From Marinobacter sp. C7 (GTDB lineage Bacteria; Pseudomonadota; Gammaproteobacteria; Pseudomonadales; Oleiphilaceae), in contig NZ_JAKQZH010000001.1 in NCBI RefSeq assembly GCF_022343555.1, positions 868,001-932,000 of the forward strand: a DNA stretch of 64,000 bases. Direction: 5' to 3'. Below, piece after piece: positions 17,859-27,043 of this stretch. The notes under the pieces were generated by a model, which worked only from the letters and a program-made list of their open reading frames with translations, was not told the DNA's origin and ran no database searches. Position numbers and translations under genes: made by a program. The stretch's first letter is position 1; every line of letters starts with the position of its first letter.

Positions 17859-18524
17859 TTATCCGTTGTTCAGAGTCCGTTTGCGTATGACCTGAACCAG
17901 CTGAGTCATAAGCTCCCGTGCCTCGTGGTCATGAAGGGCGCTGCATTTGTCCCTCATCAAGCGCCGGTCATGGTCGGACGGATGTCCGCCGGCCTCCTTG
18001 AGGTCATCCAGGTACTGGCAGGCCGTCAGGTGGGCCTTGATCTCTACATCAATCAGCTGGGTGATCAGGTGTTCGGCGTTATCGGAGCAGAAAGGGCGGT
18101 TGTGGTTAAGTCGGGCACGGGCGTCCAGGGCGGCGTTCCGGGCATCGAGCCGAAGATCACCGGGAGGATCTCCGGCTTCCACGGCCCGCAGGAATGCACC
18201 CACGCGATCATACAGCTGCCAGACCTGGGGCCATAGTTTATCGTAGGCGGTTTTTTCGGTCCGGTAGCGAGCATCGCTGTTCTGACCCTCGGGGCGTTCT
18301 GTCAGCACTGGCGGCTCGCTGCCAATTCCCGTGACCCTCAGCTCATCCACTTCCCGCCAGAGCGTGGAGGTTTTTTCTTCCAGCAGCTCCAGCCTTTCCT
18401 GGTAAATGCGTCGGGTTCGGCCGGAGTGGAACACCGCAATTGCCGCAACGACAAGGGCTGCCAGAGCCGCAAGCATCAGGCTGGATTGCGAGAGGAGAGT
18501 TTCAGGCAGGAACTCGCTAAGCAT
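17859..18524 (-). CDS. Hypothetical membrane-anchored coiled-coil protein
   Basis: The 221-residue protein has a single membrane segment near residues 15-33 (SSLMLAALAALVVAAIAVF) followed by a basic stretch and a short coiled coil (RIYQERLELLEEKTSTLWREVDEL). The rest is soluble and helical with several His residues (DVEIKAHLTACQYLDDLKE, HDHEARELMTQLVQVI). The N-terminus-out, C-terminus-in topology expected from the RTRR flank places the helical domain in the cytoplasm. I do not recognise the family. It follows the GNAT gene in the same direction after 55 bases. Confidence 0.6.
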   Translation of the reverse strand: MLSEFLPETLLSQSSLMLAALAALVVAAIAVFHSGRTRRIYQERLELLEEKTSTLWREVDELRVTGIGSEPPVLTERPEGQNSDARYRTEKTAYDKLWPQVWQLYDRVGAFLRAVEAGDPPGDLRLDARNAALDARARLNHNRPFCSDNAEHLITQLIDVEIKAHLTACQYLDDLKEAGGHPSDHDRRLMRDKCSALHDHEARELMTQLVQVIRKRTLNNG

Positions 18525-18579
18525 GGCAGTGCATCCCGTTCAGACCCGAAAGTCGGTTTGATTCCCAACAGTATAGAAG

Positions 18580-19734
18580 CTAATTCGCATCCTGTTGGCG
18601 ATAGGGCAGCAGGGTTTGCGCCTCCCGGTAATAGGCCCGCACCTGGGTCGCCTCGTCTTCCGTGAATTCCCGGATGGCTGCCCGGAAACCCGGATGGGCA
18701 ACGCCATGCCAGGAGTGGGTGATAGTCGGTTCGAACCCCCGCACCAGCTTGTGCTCCCCCTGGGCACCGGCATCAAAGTGCTGGAGTCCCAGTTCGATCG
18801 CAAGTTCGATGCCCCGGTAGTAGCAGGTTTCGAAATGCAGGTGGTTGTACTCCTCCAGGCAGCCCCAGTAACGGCCGTACAGAGTGTCCGCGCCACTGAG
18901 GAACAGCGCGCCGGCAATCATCTGGCCGTCCCGGACTGCCATGATGACATGCAGGTGTTCCGGCAGGCGCTCTCGCAGCAGGGTAAAGAAGGTTTTGTTC
19001 AGGTAGGGGCGCTGTCCACGTTTGAGGTAGGTGGCCTGGTAGAAGACATGGAAGGCGTTTAGCACGTGGTCGGGAATATCCGTTCCTGAGAATCGCTCGA
19101 AGACGATGTCTTGTTCGGCGACTGCGCGCCGTTCCCTGCGAATGGATTTGCGTTTGCGGGACGTGAGCTCGGCGAGGAAGTCCTCGAAGCTTCTGTAGTC
19201 CCGGTTGTGCCAGTGAAACTGGCAACCGATGCGGTGCAGTTGTCCCGGATGACCGAGTAAGGCCTGATCCCGTTCATCGGGAAACAGCAGGTGCCAGGAG
19301 TGGGCACCCAGGTGACCGATCAGTCCGTCCAGCAACCGGGCCATGGTGCTGCCCGACAGGTTGGCTCTGAGATTATCCTCCAGCAGCAGGCGCGGCCCCC
19401 GCGAAGGAGTAAAAGGCAAAGCAATCAATAACTTCGGGTAGTACTCGAGACCATGGCGCTGATAGGCGTCCGCCCAGGCCCAGTCAAACACATACTCACC
19501 CATGGAATGACTTTTGAGGTAGGCGGGGGCAACACCGACGATGTCGCTGTCCTGACGGAACAGAAGATGGCTGGGTTGCCATCCCGTTTCCGCGGTGGTG
19601 CAGCCGGATTCCTCGAGACTCCGGAAGAATTCGTAGCGCAGGAATGGATTGCTGCAACCTGCCAGGCGCTCCCAGTCATCCCGGGGAATGTCGGTGATGC
19701 TTGTACAGGTCTGCAGGGTCAGGGTTTTGTCCAT
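18580..19734 (-). CDS. GNAT-fold acyltransferase of the peptidogalycan/DUF482 type
   Basis: The 384-residue protein resembles the COG3146/DUF482 group: an N-terminal CSNPFLRYEFFRSLEESG motif, DWAWADAYQRHGLEYYPKLLIALPFTP, and a C-terminal GNAT half with HFETCYYRGIELAIELGLQHFDAGAQGEHKLVRGFEP and HSWHGVAHPGFRAAI. These match the family along most of its usual length of about 380. Older annotation as peptidogalycan biosynthesis is not experimentally firm; the substrate is unknown. It is divergent from the two-component genes at 19906. Confidence 0.8.
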   Translation of the reverse strand: MDKTLTLQTCTSITDIPRDDWERLAGCSNPFLRYEFFRSLEESGCTTAETGWQPSHLLFRQDSDIVGVAPAYLKSHSMGEYVFDWAWADAYQRHGLEYYPKLLIALPFTPSRGPRLLLEDNLRANLSGSTMARLLDGLIGHLGAHSWHLLFPDERDQALLGHPGQLHRIGCQFHWHNRDYRSFEDFLAELTSRKRKSIRRERRAVAEQDIVFERFSGTDIPDHVLNAFHVFYQATYLKRGQRPYLNKTFFTLLRERLPEHLHVIMAVRDGQMIAGALFLSGADTLYGRYWGCLEEYNHLHFETCYYRGIELAIELGLQHFDAGAQGEHKLVRGFEPTITHSWHGVAHPGFRAAIREFTEDEATQVRAYYREAQTLLPYRQQDAN

Positions 19735-19905
19735 GGCTCGGATTCATTGTTGATGCGTACCCGATACCATACGTCAGAACCGGTCGAATGATCACTCCCG
19801 CCGGCGCGTTGTCGGTCTGTAAAGGTTGTGCAAAAGAACTGTCTGCAAATCAGTGCGGTGTGGACACCGTGTTAGACTTCGGTCAGTCCAGTGGGAGGTA
19901 TGCGA

Positions 19906-20592
19906 ATGCAGAACAGGGTGTTGCTGGTTGAAGATGACGAGGAGCTGAGGGAGCTGCTTGCCAGGTATTTGTCCAGCCAGGGCTTTTCGGTGCGTGAGGC
20001 CGCCAATGGCCGCGATGGCCTTGCTCTGGCGACCGGCCAGGATTGCGATATCGTGGTTCTGGATATCATGTTGCCTGATATCAGCGGGCTCGATGTGCTG
20101 CGGGAGTTGCGTGCCCAGACCCATCTGCCGGTGGTGTTGCTCACCGCCCGGGGTGACGAGACTGATCGCATTGTCGGTTTCGAGGTCGGGGCGGATGACT
20201 ACATTCCCAAGCCCTGCAATCCGAGAGAGCTGGTGGCACGCCTGCAGGCCTTGCTCCGGCGGATCGCCTGGGACCAGAAGGCTGAGGTCAACGGCAAGCG
20301 TGAGTATGGCGATCTTCGGGTCGAGCCTGCCCACCGTCGAATCTTCCAGAATGATCAGCCACTGGATCTGACCGCCACCGAATACGAGGTTCTCCAGGTC
20401 CTGCTGGCCCATGCCGGCAGCGTGGTGCGCAAGACCGACCTTATGCAATGGGCACTGGGGCGACGCCTCGAGGCTTATGACCGAACGCTCGACATGCACA
20501 TCAGCAATCTTCGCAAAAAGCTGGGCAATGATGATCCGCCCCGGATCGAGACGGTGCGCGGACTTGGTTACAGCTACCGGGTGCCGGTGTGA
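19906..20592 (+). CDS. OmpR/CpxR-type response regulator
   Basis: The 228-residue protein has a receiver domain (VLLVEDDEELRELLARYL; phosphoacceptor Asp in VVLDIMLPDISG; LLTARGDETD; YIPKPCNP with the conserved Lys) and an OmpR-type winged helix (LDLTATEYEVLQVLLAHAG through VRGLGYSYRV). The pattern is closest to CpxR/RstA regulators. ATG 19906 has GGGAGG seven bases upstream, while the upstream GTG and ATG in frame overlap that site. The stop overlaps the histidine kinase start (GTGA), so the pair is co-translated. Confidence 0.9.
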   Translation: MQNRVLLVEDDEELRELLARYLSSQGFSVREAANGRDGLALATGQDCDIVVLDIMLPDISGLDVLRELRAQTHLPVVLLTARGDETDRIVGFEVGADDYIPKPCNPRELVARLQALLRRIAWDQKAEVNGKREYGDLRVEPAHRRIFQNDQPLDLTATEYEVLQVLLAHAGSVVRKTDLMQWALGRRLEAYDRTLDMHISNLRKKLGNDDPPRIETVRGLGYSYRVPV

Positions 20593-21908
20593 AGAAGCCC
20601 ATGATGTTTCCGCTGTTCTGGCGGATCTTTCTGTCCATCTGGCTGGCCATGGCGGTCACGGTCGTTGCCAGCAACCTCGCCACACGCTTTCTCCTGGATC
20701 GGGAACGCCAGGCCATTGAACGGCAGGTGGGCCTCCGGGACTTGGGCATGGAGGCGATCGACGTTCGGGAGCAGAAGGGGCGGGGGGATGCCTGGCGTTT
20801 CCTGCGAAGCCAGGGGGAGCGCCTGGATTTACACCTGATACTGGTCGAACGGGACGACGAGGACGATCGCCTGCCGGAACCGATCCGGGAGCGCATGCGC
20901 TCGAGCTGGAATCCCCAGAAACCGGCGGTTATTGATGTAACCGAGGACTATCGCCTCGTTGCCTGGCCCCGGCTCAGTGGAGGGGGGTGGCTTGAGCCCG
21001 GTTTCTTCAAGTTCATAGAGTTCGGTCTGGCGTCCGTGCTGATCACACTGGCTTGCTGGTGGATCGCGCGCCTGGTCTCGCGACCGCTCAAGCATATGGA
21101 AACCACCGCCAAGGCCATTTCTGAGGGTAAGAATTCGCTTCGGGTCGATGAGGAGATTACCCGGCGGCGGGACGAAATCGGCCGACTGGCGAGCGCCTTC
21201 AACGCGATGACGGACCAGCTCTGCAACCTGCTGGATCGGCAGACCCAGCTCCTCCGGGACATTTCCCATGACCTTCGCACACCGCTGGCCCGCCAGCGTG
21301 TAGCCATCGAGTTGGCCAGTGAGAGCGGTGCGGATGCGCCGCTCATGGCGAGCATCCTGCGCCAGAACGAACGTCTGGAGGCCATGACCAGCCAGATCCT
21401 GACCCTGTACCGGGTCACCGAGCAGGGGGAGGCCATTGACCGGCTGCCGGTGGAGCCGCTGCCGTTGGTAAACCGGGTTCTGGAGGATGCCGCCGACTTT
21501 GCCCGGCATCAGCAGGTGGACTGCAGACTCGTCGCCGCGCCCGATGTGGTCAATCTCCGGTTCATGGGAGATCCGGGGTTGTTGCAGCGGGCGGTCGACA
21601 ATATCCTTCAGAATGCGCTGGATCATACCCCCCGGGGCAAGTCGGTTCACCTGACCCTGAAAAACGCCGCCCGGCAAATGGTTCTGGAGATCCGGGACGA
21701 GGGGCCGGGGGTGCCGGAGGAACTGCTGGGGCAGCTGTTCGAGCCGTTTTTCCGGGCCGACAAATCCCGCGGTGGCAAGGGCTGGGGACTGGGCCTGGCA
21801 ATCGCCCGCGACATCGTAGCGGCCCACGATGGTACCATCACTGCAGGGAACAGTGAGGAGGGGGGATTAAGCGTGACGATCCGGCTTCCTGTCTTTTCGG
21901 TTGGCTGA
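20589..21908 (+). CDS. CpxA/RstB-like sensor histidine kinase
   Basis: The 439-residue protein has a membrane segment near residues 8-30, a short periplasmic sensor of about 110 residues rich in charged and Pro residues, a second membrane segment (LASVLITLACWWIA), HAMP (SRPLKHMETTAKAISEG), the H box RDISHDLRTPLARQRVAIEL, N box DNILQNALDHTP and G boxes DEGPGVPEE and GWGLGLAIARDI. The start is GTG 20589 overlapping the regulator stop; ATG codons at 20601 and 20604 are possible. The cognate regulator is the preceding gene. Signal unknown; envelope stress is a guess from the family. Confidence 0.9.
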   Translation: MKKPMMFPLFWRIFLSIWLAMAVTVVASNLATRFLLDRERQAIERQVGLRDLGMEAIDVREQKGRGDAWRFLRSQGERLDLHLILVERDDEDDRLPEPIRERMRSSWNPQKPAVIDVTEDYRLVAWPRLSGGGWLEPGFFKFIEFGLASVLITLACWWIARLVSRPLKHMETTAKAISEGKNSLRVDEEITRRRDEIGRLASAFNAMTDQLCNLLDRQTQLLRDISHDLRTPLARQRVAIELASESGADAPLMASILRQNERLEAMTSQILTLYRVTEQGEAIDRLPVEPLPLVNRVLEDAADFARHQQVDCRLVAAPDVVNLRFMGDPGLLQRAVDNILQNALDHTPRGKSVHLTLKNAARQMVLEIRDEGPGVPEELLGQLFEPFFRADKSRGGKGWGLGLAIARDIVAAHDGTITAGNSEEGGLSVTIRLPVFSVG

Positions 21909-22070
21909 CCGGGGCTCTGGCTCCGGGTCGTCGGGTTTGAGCGCAGCGGCACCGGAGAAGTCGATGCCCTCCTGCAACTCATCCTCGTCAAAACGAATAC
22001 CGCAGGCGGCTTTACGGATCTTCGCTGGCCCGGCTGTTCCCGGAGCCTTCGCTTCGTCTCGGTCTGTCAC
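21867..22070 (-). CDS. Possible small hypothetical protein
   Basis: A 67-codon frame begins at GTG 22068-22070, preceded at eight bases by GGAG on the minus strand. It has GC-biased third positions in the middle (AKIRKAACGIRFDEDELQEGIDF) and a Pro/Glu/Lys-rich tail. It fills the gap between the histidine kinase and yigZ, overlapping the kinase 3' end by 42 bases antisense. I do not recognise it; the strong codon bias and ribosome site support translation, but it could be chance. Confidence 0.4.
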   Translation of the reverse strand: MTDRDEAKAPGTAGPAKIRKAACGIRFDEDELQEGIDFSGAAALKPDDPEPEPRSANRKDRKPDRHA

Positions 22071-22082
22071 AGGTTTTTCTCC

Positions 22083-22688
22083 ATGAATAAAGATTACCCG
22101 ATACCTGCAGGATACCTCGAGCGGGAAACGGAAGTTAAGAAAAGTCGTTTTATTGCCCGGGTTGCACCGGTCGGTTCGCGGGACGAGGTCCATCAATGGC
22201 TGGAACAGGCCCACCGGGACCACCCGGATGCCCGTCACATCTGTTGGGCGTACCAGATCGGGCGCCCCGGGTCAGCGGCGGAAGCAGCCATGAATGATGA
22301 TGGTGAGCCCTCCGGCACGGCCGGCAAGCCGATCCTCAACGTGATACAGCACAAGGATATGGGCGACGTACTGGTGATGGTGATCCGTTATTTCGGCGGC
22401 ATCAAGCTGGGTGCCGGTGGTCTGGTACGTGCGTACGCAGGCGCGGCGGAAAGCGTGTTGTCGGCAGTCGGGCGTGTGGTCCAGCAACCCGTGGCCCCGG
22501 TCCGCGTCACCATGTCATTTGCCGATGAACAGCCACTGCGCCACTGGTGTGAGATCCACGGTGCCGGTATCGAGGCCATCGACTATGGAACCCGGGTGCG
22601 GGCCGAGCTGTCCGTGCCTTTGGACAAACTGGAAGAGTTCACGCAGTTCTGTAATGCCCAGAAACTGGATTACGTTCTGGAAACATGA
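22083..22688 (+). CDS. yigZ: YigZ/IMPACT family protein
   Basis: The 201-residue protein has the IMPACT N-terminal domain (VKKSRFIARVAPV, HICWAYQIG, MNDDGEPSGTAGKPIL, VMVIRYFGGIKLGAGGLVRAYAGAA) and a C-terminal DUF1949 domain. Length and motifs match E. coli YigZ (about 205). Relatives bind nucleic acid or translation factors, but the bacterial role is unsettled. No obvious Shine-Dalgarno precedes ATG 22083. Confidence 0.92.
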   Translation: MNKDYPIPAGYLERETEVKKSRFIARVAPVGSRDEVHQWLEQAHRDHPDARHICWAYQIGRPGSAAEAAMNDDGEPSGTAGKPILNVIQHKDMGDVLVMVIRYFGGIKLGAGGLVRAYAGAAESVLSAVGRVVQQPVAPVRVTMSFADEQPLRHWCEIHGAGIEAIDYGTRVRAELSVPLDKLEEFTQFCNAQKLDYVLET

Positions 22689-22771
22689 GGATCTAAACAG
22701 CATCGGCCTGCGTGTAGCAGGCGTATACTGAAATTAGTCACACTCCGTACTCGTGGTGTAAGGAGCTAATC

Positions 22772-23302
22772 ATGATGCGTTTTCTTTTTGTATTCTTCAC
22801 CGGGCTGGTGCTGACTGGCTGTGCCGCCAATGTCGTTACCGATTACGATAACGCGGCGGTATTCGGCAATTACTCCACCTGGGCGTTTGCCTCGAGTGCC
22901 GGTAGCTCCACGTTTGTATCGTTGGACGGTAACCGGGTGCGCCAGGCTGTCGAGCGGGAACTGAACCGCAAAGCCATGCGCCGGGTGGCCGAGGCGGAGG
23001 CCGACCTGCTGGTGAACTGGCAGATTGTCGAGGAAGAGCGCCTGGAACAGAGTGGGGTTGGCCTCGGGTTCGGCTTTGGCACCGGTCATTTCGGTTGGGC
23101 GCTGGCGGCTCCGCCCCCCGTACGAGAAATCGACGAGGGCAAATTGGTGGTCGAGCTGGTGGATAACGAATCCGATCAGGTGGTCTGGCGGGCGGCCAGT
23201 CGCCGCTACCTTCGTGAGAGCCAGTCGCCCGAGACCCGCAGTGAGCTGATTGATGAGGTGGTTTCAGAGATGTTTTCGAAGTACCCTCCGGGCCTTGAGT
23301 AA
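22772..23302 (+). CDS. DUF4136 lipoprotein
   Basis: The 176-residue protein begins with a lipoprotein signal ([17 protein letters not shown], lipobox LTGC, Ala at +2 favouring the outer membrane). The mature part fits DUF4136: [18 protein letters not shown], then [29 protein letters not shown], and a C-terminal [16 protein letters not shown] lies just upstream of the ATG. A TATACT -10-like hexamer lies at about 22724. Function unknown. Confidence 0.8.
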   Translation: MMRFLFVFFTGLVLTGCAANVVTDYDNAAVFGNYSTWAFASSAGSSTFVSLDGNRVRQAVERELNRKAMRRVAEAEADLLVNWQIVEEERLEQSGVGLGFGFGTGHFGWALAAPPPVREIDEGKLVVELVDNESDQVVWRAASRRYLRESQSPETRSELIDEVVSEMFSKYPPGLE

Positions 23303-23325
23303 ACGGAGCATTTTTCGGAGGCACC

Positions 23326-23679
23326 ATGAAAAATCGGCCTGGAGGTCTGGTCTATTCCACGGAACAGGGGAAAATGTGTCCTGAATGCCGGAACCCGGTT
23401 GATCAGTGCACCTGCGGCAAGCCCGCGCGACCTGCGGGTGACGGTGTTGTCAGGGTCAGTCGGGAAACCAAGGGGCGCAAGGGCAAGGGCGTAACGCTGA
23501 TTACCGGCATTCCCCTTGATGACAAGGAACTGAAAGCGTTCGCCAAGGTTCTGAAAGCAAAGTGTGGCACTGGCGGCACCATCAAGGACGGGGTGGTCGA
23601 AATCCAGGGTGACCACCGTGACCTGCTTGTTCCTCTGCTGCGGGAGAAGGGGTGGACCGTCAAAAAAGCCGGTGGCTGA
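23326..23679 (+). CDS. yciH: SUI1/eIF1-like translation factor YciH
   Basis: The 117-residue protein has an N-terminal zinc-ribbon-like segment ([15 protein letters not shown]) followed by the SUI1 domain ([44 protein letters not shown], then [10 protein letters not shown]). E. coli YciH is about 108 residues. It is thought to influence start-site fidelity on the 30S subunit. It follows the DUF4136 gene after 23 bases. Confidence 0.92.
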   Translation: MKNRPGGLVYSTEQGKMCPECRNPVDQCTCGKPARPAGDGVVRVSRETKGRKGKGVTLITGIPLDDKELKAFAKVLKAKCGTGGTIKDGVVEIQGDHRDLLVPLLREKGWTVKKAGG

Positions 23680-23759
23680 TTGTCTGATACGCAATCCCTT
23701 TTCGCTCACGTTACAATACTCACCTGGACTCTGGTTCGCCGAGTTCTGACCAATAAACA

Positions 23760-23795
23760 AAATCCCTCAGCCCCGCGCCCGGAGCTGGGGGATTT
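23760..23795. terminator. Hairpin between yciH and dadA
   Basis: AAATCCC-T-CAGC (23760-23771) pairs with GCTG-G-GGGATTT (23784-23795), a 12-bp stem including one wobble pair. The T-rich tail is better on the minus strand (TTTGTTTATT), and the hairpin ends 18 bases before dadA, so it may be an end-of-transcript for yciH or a leader structure for dadA. Confidence 0.4.
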
Positions 23796-23813
23796 CTGTG
23801 ACCGGAGGCAAGC

Positions 23814-25067
23814 ATGCACATACTGGTTCTGGGTGCAGGTGTGGTAGGTACAACCACCGCCTGGTTTCTGCAAAAACAGGGCCACCGGGTCACGGTGGTG
23901 GATCGGCAAAACGGTGCCGGTCTGGAAACCAGTTACGCCAATGGCGGCCAGATTTCAGTCTCCCATGCCGAGCCCTGGGCCAACCCTTCCGCGCCGCTCA
24001 AGGTCATGAAGTGGCTATTCCAGTCCGATGCCCCATTGCTTTTCCGGCCACGTCTGGATCCGGCTCAATGGCGCTGGGCCCTGTCGTTTCTGACCGAGTG
24101 TACTTCCGCCAAGGCGGCCCACAATATCCGCCAGATGGTCAACCTCGGCACGTACAGCCGCAGCCAGCTTCAGGCGTTGCGGGCTGAACTGGGGCTTGAC
24201 TACGACCAGCTGGAAAAGGGCATCCTGCATTTCTACACCAATCCGGAAGAATTCGACGGTGCCCTGGAACCCACCCGCATCATGCAGGATCTGGGGTGTG
24301 ATCGTCAGATCATTGATGCCAACCGGGCTGTGGAACTGGAGCCTGCGCTGGCACCGATCAAGGACCGCATCGCCGGCGCCACTTATACCTCCGAAGACGA
24401 GTCCGGCGATGCATGCAAGTTCACCCGGGCATTGGCAGAGCAGTGTCAGGAGGCGGGCGTCGAGTTCCGCTACGGCACTGACGTCCTCGGTTTTGACCAG
24501 GCCGGTGACCGGGTTCTGGGCGTCCAGACGCTCAGCGAGGGGCGCCATGAAACCCTGCGTGCCGACAGCTATGTGCTGTGCCTGGGAAGCTACAGTGCGA
24601 TCCTGGCCCGGCAACTGGGTATCACCCTGGATATCTACCCGGCCAAGGGCTATTCCATCACGGTACCGGTCAAGAATGAGGAAGCGGCGTTCAAGGTCAG
24701 CCTCACCGATGACGAGTACAAACTGGTTTACTCCCGTCTGGGCGACCGGCTCAGGGTGGCCGGCACGGCTGAACTCAGTGGCTACAGTCGCAACCTGAAC
24801 CTGACCCGTTGCCGGGCCATCGTGCGGCGCACTGCCGAAGTCATGCCGGAGGCGGGCGACTGGGATCGAGCCGAGTTCTGGACCGGCCTGCGCCCGGCCA
24901 CACCCTCCAACGTGCCTTACATTGGCAAGAGCCACTTCGCCAATCTGTATCTCAATACCGGGCATGGCACCCTGGGCTGGACCCATTCCTGCGGCTCGGC
25001 GGCGGCTCTGGCAGACATTGTCGCCGGCCGGAAGCCGGAGGTGGATTTCACCTTCGCTGGTCTGTGA
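23814..25067 (+). CDS. dadA: D-amino acid dehydrogenase
   Basis: The 417-residue flavoprotein has the FAD motif ILVLGAGVVGTTTAWFLQKQGHRVTVVDR at its N-terminus, the DadA-type ETSYANGGQISVSHAEPWANPSAPLKV, YPAKGYSITVPV, and the C-terminal GLRPATPSNVPYIG and NTGHGTLGWTHSCGSA. Length and motifs match DadA (about 432 in E. coli). It oxidises D-amino acids, chiefly D-alanine, to 2-oxo acids and passes electrons to the membrane quinone pool. ATG 23814 is preceded by CCGGAGG. It ends four bases before repeat pair 2. Confidence 0.93.
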   Translation: MHILVLGAGVVGTTTAWFLQKQGHRVTVVDRQNGAGLETSYANGGQISVSHAEPWANPSAPLKVMKWLFQSDAPLLFRPRLDPAQWRWALSFLTECTSAKAAHNIRQMVNLGTYSRSQLQALRAELGLDYDQLEKGILHFYTNPEEFDGALEPTRIMQDLGCDRQIIDANRAVELEPALAPIKDRIAGATYTSEDESGDACKFTRALAEQCQEAGVEFRYGTDVLGFDQAGDRVLGVQTLSEGRHETLRADSYVLCLGSYSAILARQLGITLDIYPAKGYSITVPVKNEEAAFKVSLTDDEYKLVYSRLGDRLRVAGTAELSGYSRNLNLTRCRAIVRRTAEVMPEAGDWDRAEFWTGLRPATPSNVPYIGKSHFANLYLNTGHGTLGWTHSCGSAAALADIVAGRKPEVDFTFAGL

Positions 25068-25070
25068 AAA

Positions 25071-25159
25071 GGGGTCAGATGAAAGCTTTCATCTGACCCC
25101 GGTCCTTCCTCGGGGGCTGGCTTGAAGAAGGGGTCAGAAGAACGCCTTCTTCTGACCCC
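25071..25159. repeat. Paired 30-bp palindromic repeats, pair 2
   Basis: Units at 25071-25100 (centre GATGAAAGCTTTCATC, a perfect palindrome) and 25130-25159 (centre GAAGAACGCCTTCTTC) share outer GGGGTC/GACCCC ends and are 29 bp apart. They lie directly after the dadA stop codon and before the PhoD gene. The spacer resembles that of pair 3 at 18 of 29 positions. Confidence 0.92.
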
Positions 25160-25302
25160 ATGTTTGACTCCATTTCCCCGCTTCTGGCCCGAAATGCCGG
25201 GTAACTGTCACCAACTGGCAATAAACTCCTCCCAATCTGTGACCTCCCCACAACATCCGGCCGTCCTGATGTCGGCCGCTCCAGACAACAACGGAGAGCA
25301 GA

Positions 25303-27033
25303 ATGGACAAGCAACGTCGTGCGGTCGTCAAAGGGCTCGCTGCTACGTCTTTCACTGCGCTGACCGCCTGTGGCGGCAGCTCATCAAGTTCTTCCCGTCC
25401 GACCAGCGGGGCTGATTCCGGTGCAGTCGGTGGCGATACCGCCCGGGTTCCTGCAGTGGCATTCAATCATGGCGTCGCCTCGGGGGATCCTCTGGCCGAT
25501 CGCGTCATCCTCTGGACCCGTGTCACTCCTACGGATACGTTGCCCCGGGACGTAGACCATGTTCCTGTGCAGGTAACCATTGCGCGGGACCGGGAAATGC
25601 GGGACCTCGTCGGTCAGACCAACACCGTCACCGGGCCGGACCGGGACTTTTGCGTGAAGGTGGATATGGCCGGGCTTCAGCCGGATACCTGGTACTACTA
25701 CCAGTTTTCGGTAGGCGGTGAGAAATCGCCCGTGGGCCGCACCAGGACGTTTCCGGGCAGCAGCGGGGCGGCGGAGCGGGCCCGGTTTGCGGTGGTGTCC
25801 TGTTCCAACTACGCCTATGGTCTGTTCTCTGTCTACAAGGCGGTCAGCGAGCAGTCCGATCTCGATTTCATCCTGCACCTGGGCGACTACATCTACGAGT
25901 ATGGCCCGGGCGAGTATGGTGATTTCCCGGGGCGCGATCCGTTGCCTGCCCACGAGATCATCGAACTCTCCGATTATCGGCAGCGCCACGCCCAGTACAA
26001 GACCGATGCGAATCTGCAGTCAGTCCATCAACAGTTTCCCATGATCTGTATCTGGGATGATCACGAATCCGCCAACGACAGCTACCGTGATGGTGCCGAG
26101 AACCACGATGAGGCGACCGAAGGTGGCTGGTCGGAGCGCCGCGAGGCGGCGATACAGGCCTATTTCGAATGGCTGCCCATCCGCGAATCCGGGACGGAGA
26201 CCGGCAGGGTCTGGCGCAAGTTCGAGTTCGGCGGCCTGATCGATCTGTTGATGCTCGATACCCGTCTCGAAGGGCGGGATCTCCAGGTTTCCTCGCCGGC
26301 GGATCCGGGCCGTTTCGATGACCAGCGCCGAATCATGAGTGAAGAGCAGATGAGCTGGCTTACCGAGGGCCTGGCCACTTCCACGGCCAGTTGGCGAATG
26401 ATCGGTCAGCAGGTCATGTTCGCCGAGCTGAACATTGTCCGGACTCTGGACGCCGCCCGTACCCTGGGCATAGACGATGTGTCGGCCTTCAACGGCCAGC
26501 TGCTGTCTCTGAATATGGATCAGTGGGACGGGTACGTCGCGGACAGGAAACGCATTCTCGATACCCTCGAGGGGGGCAAAATTGACAATACGGTTATCTT
26601 TACCGGCGACATCCATACCTCCTGGGCCAATGAGATATACGCGGACCCCGGCAATCTGCTGGAGAACAGCCTTGCCCCACCGCTGGCGGCCGAGTTTGTA
26701 GCACCTTCGGTAACCTCGCCGGGATTTCCGGAGGAAATTGCCGGCCTGGCCGAGGTCGCCGTCCAGCTTGCCAATCCGCATATGAAATATGTGGAACTCA
26801 AGACGCCCGGTTTCATTCTCGTTGATGTGACAACAGAACGGACCCAGGCGGAATTCCTGTACGTGCGGAGTATCTCCAGTGCGGACGACCTGGGAACCCT
26901 TGACCCCGATATGACCAAGGTTGTGGGTGTCGACAGTGGTAACAGCCGCATCTATCAGGATCGTCCCCGATCCGAGCCGAGAGCGGTTCGCACCGCGATG
27001 TTTCATCCGCCTGTGCGCCAGGCCGTGAGCTGA
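25303..27033 (+). CDS. PhoD-like alkaline phosphatase, Tat lipoprotein
   Basis: The 576-residue protein starts with a twin-arginine-like signal (KQRRAVVKGLAAT) ending in the lipobox LTAC, then a Ser-rich linker. It has the PhoD N-terminal domain (FNHGVASGDPLADRVILWTRVTP) and a metallophosphatase core: VVSCSNYAYG, ILHLGDYIYEYGPGEYG, CIWDDHESANDSY and FTGDIHTSWANEI, supplying the Asp/His/Cys ligands for the Fe/Ca centre. It should release phosphate from mono- or diesters outside the cell membrane. It is followed after 10 bases by a PhoX-family gene. A weak CTGTCAC at 25205 is not enough to call a Pho box. Confidence 0.9.
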   Translation: MDKQRRAVVKGLAATSFTALTACGGSSSSSSRPTSGADSGAVGGDTARVPAVAFNHGVASGDPLADRVILWTRVTPTDTLPRDVDHVPVQVTIARDREMRDLVGQTNTVTGPDRDFCVKVDMAGLQPDTWYYYQFSVGGEKSPVGRTRTFPGSSGAAERARFAVVSCSNYAYGLFSVYKAVSEQSDLDFILHLGDYIYEYGPGEYGDFPGRDPLPAHEIIELSDYRQRHAQYKTDANLQSVHQQFPMICIWDDHESANDSYRDGAENHDEATEGGWSERREAAIQAYFEWLPIRESGTETGRVWRKFEFGGLIDLLMLDTRLEGRDLQVSSPADPGRFDDQRRIMSEEQMSWLTEGLATSTASWRMIGQQVMFAELNIVRTLDAARTLGIDDVSAFNGQLLSLNMDQWDGYVADRKRILDTLEGGKIDNTVIFTGDIHTSWANEIYADPGNLLENSLAPPLAAEFVAPSVTSPGFPEEIAGLAEVAVQLANPHMKYVELKTPGFILVDVTTERTQAEFLYVRSISSADDLGTLDPDMTKVVGVDSGNSRIYQDRPRSEPRAVRTAMFHPPVRQAVS

Positions 27034-27043
27034 GGAGGTTCTC

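Noticed and set aside
25205..25222. Pho box before the PhoD gene
   Set aside because: One CTGTCAC is followed by CTGGCAA at 10-bp, not 11-bp, spacing, and no further unit is in phase.
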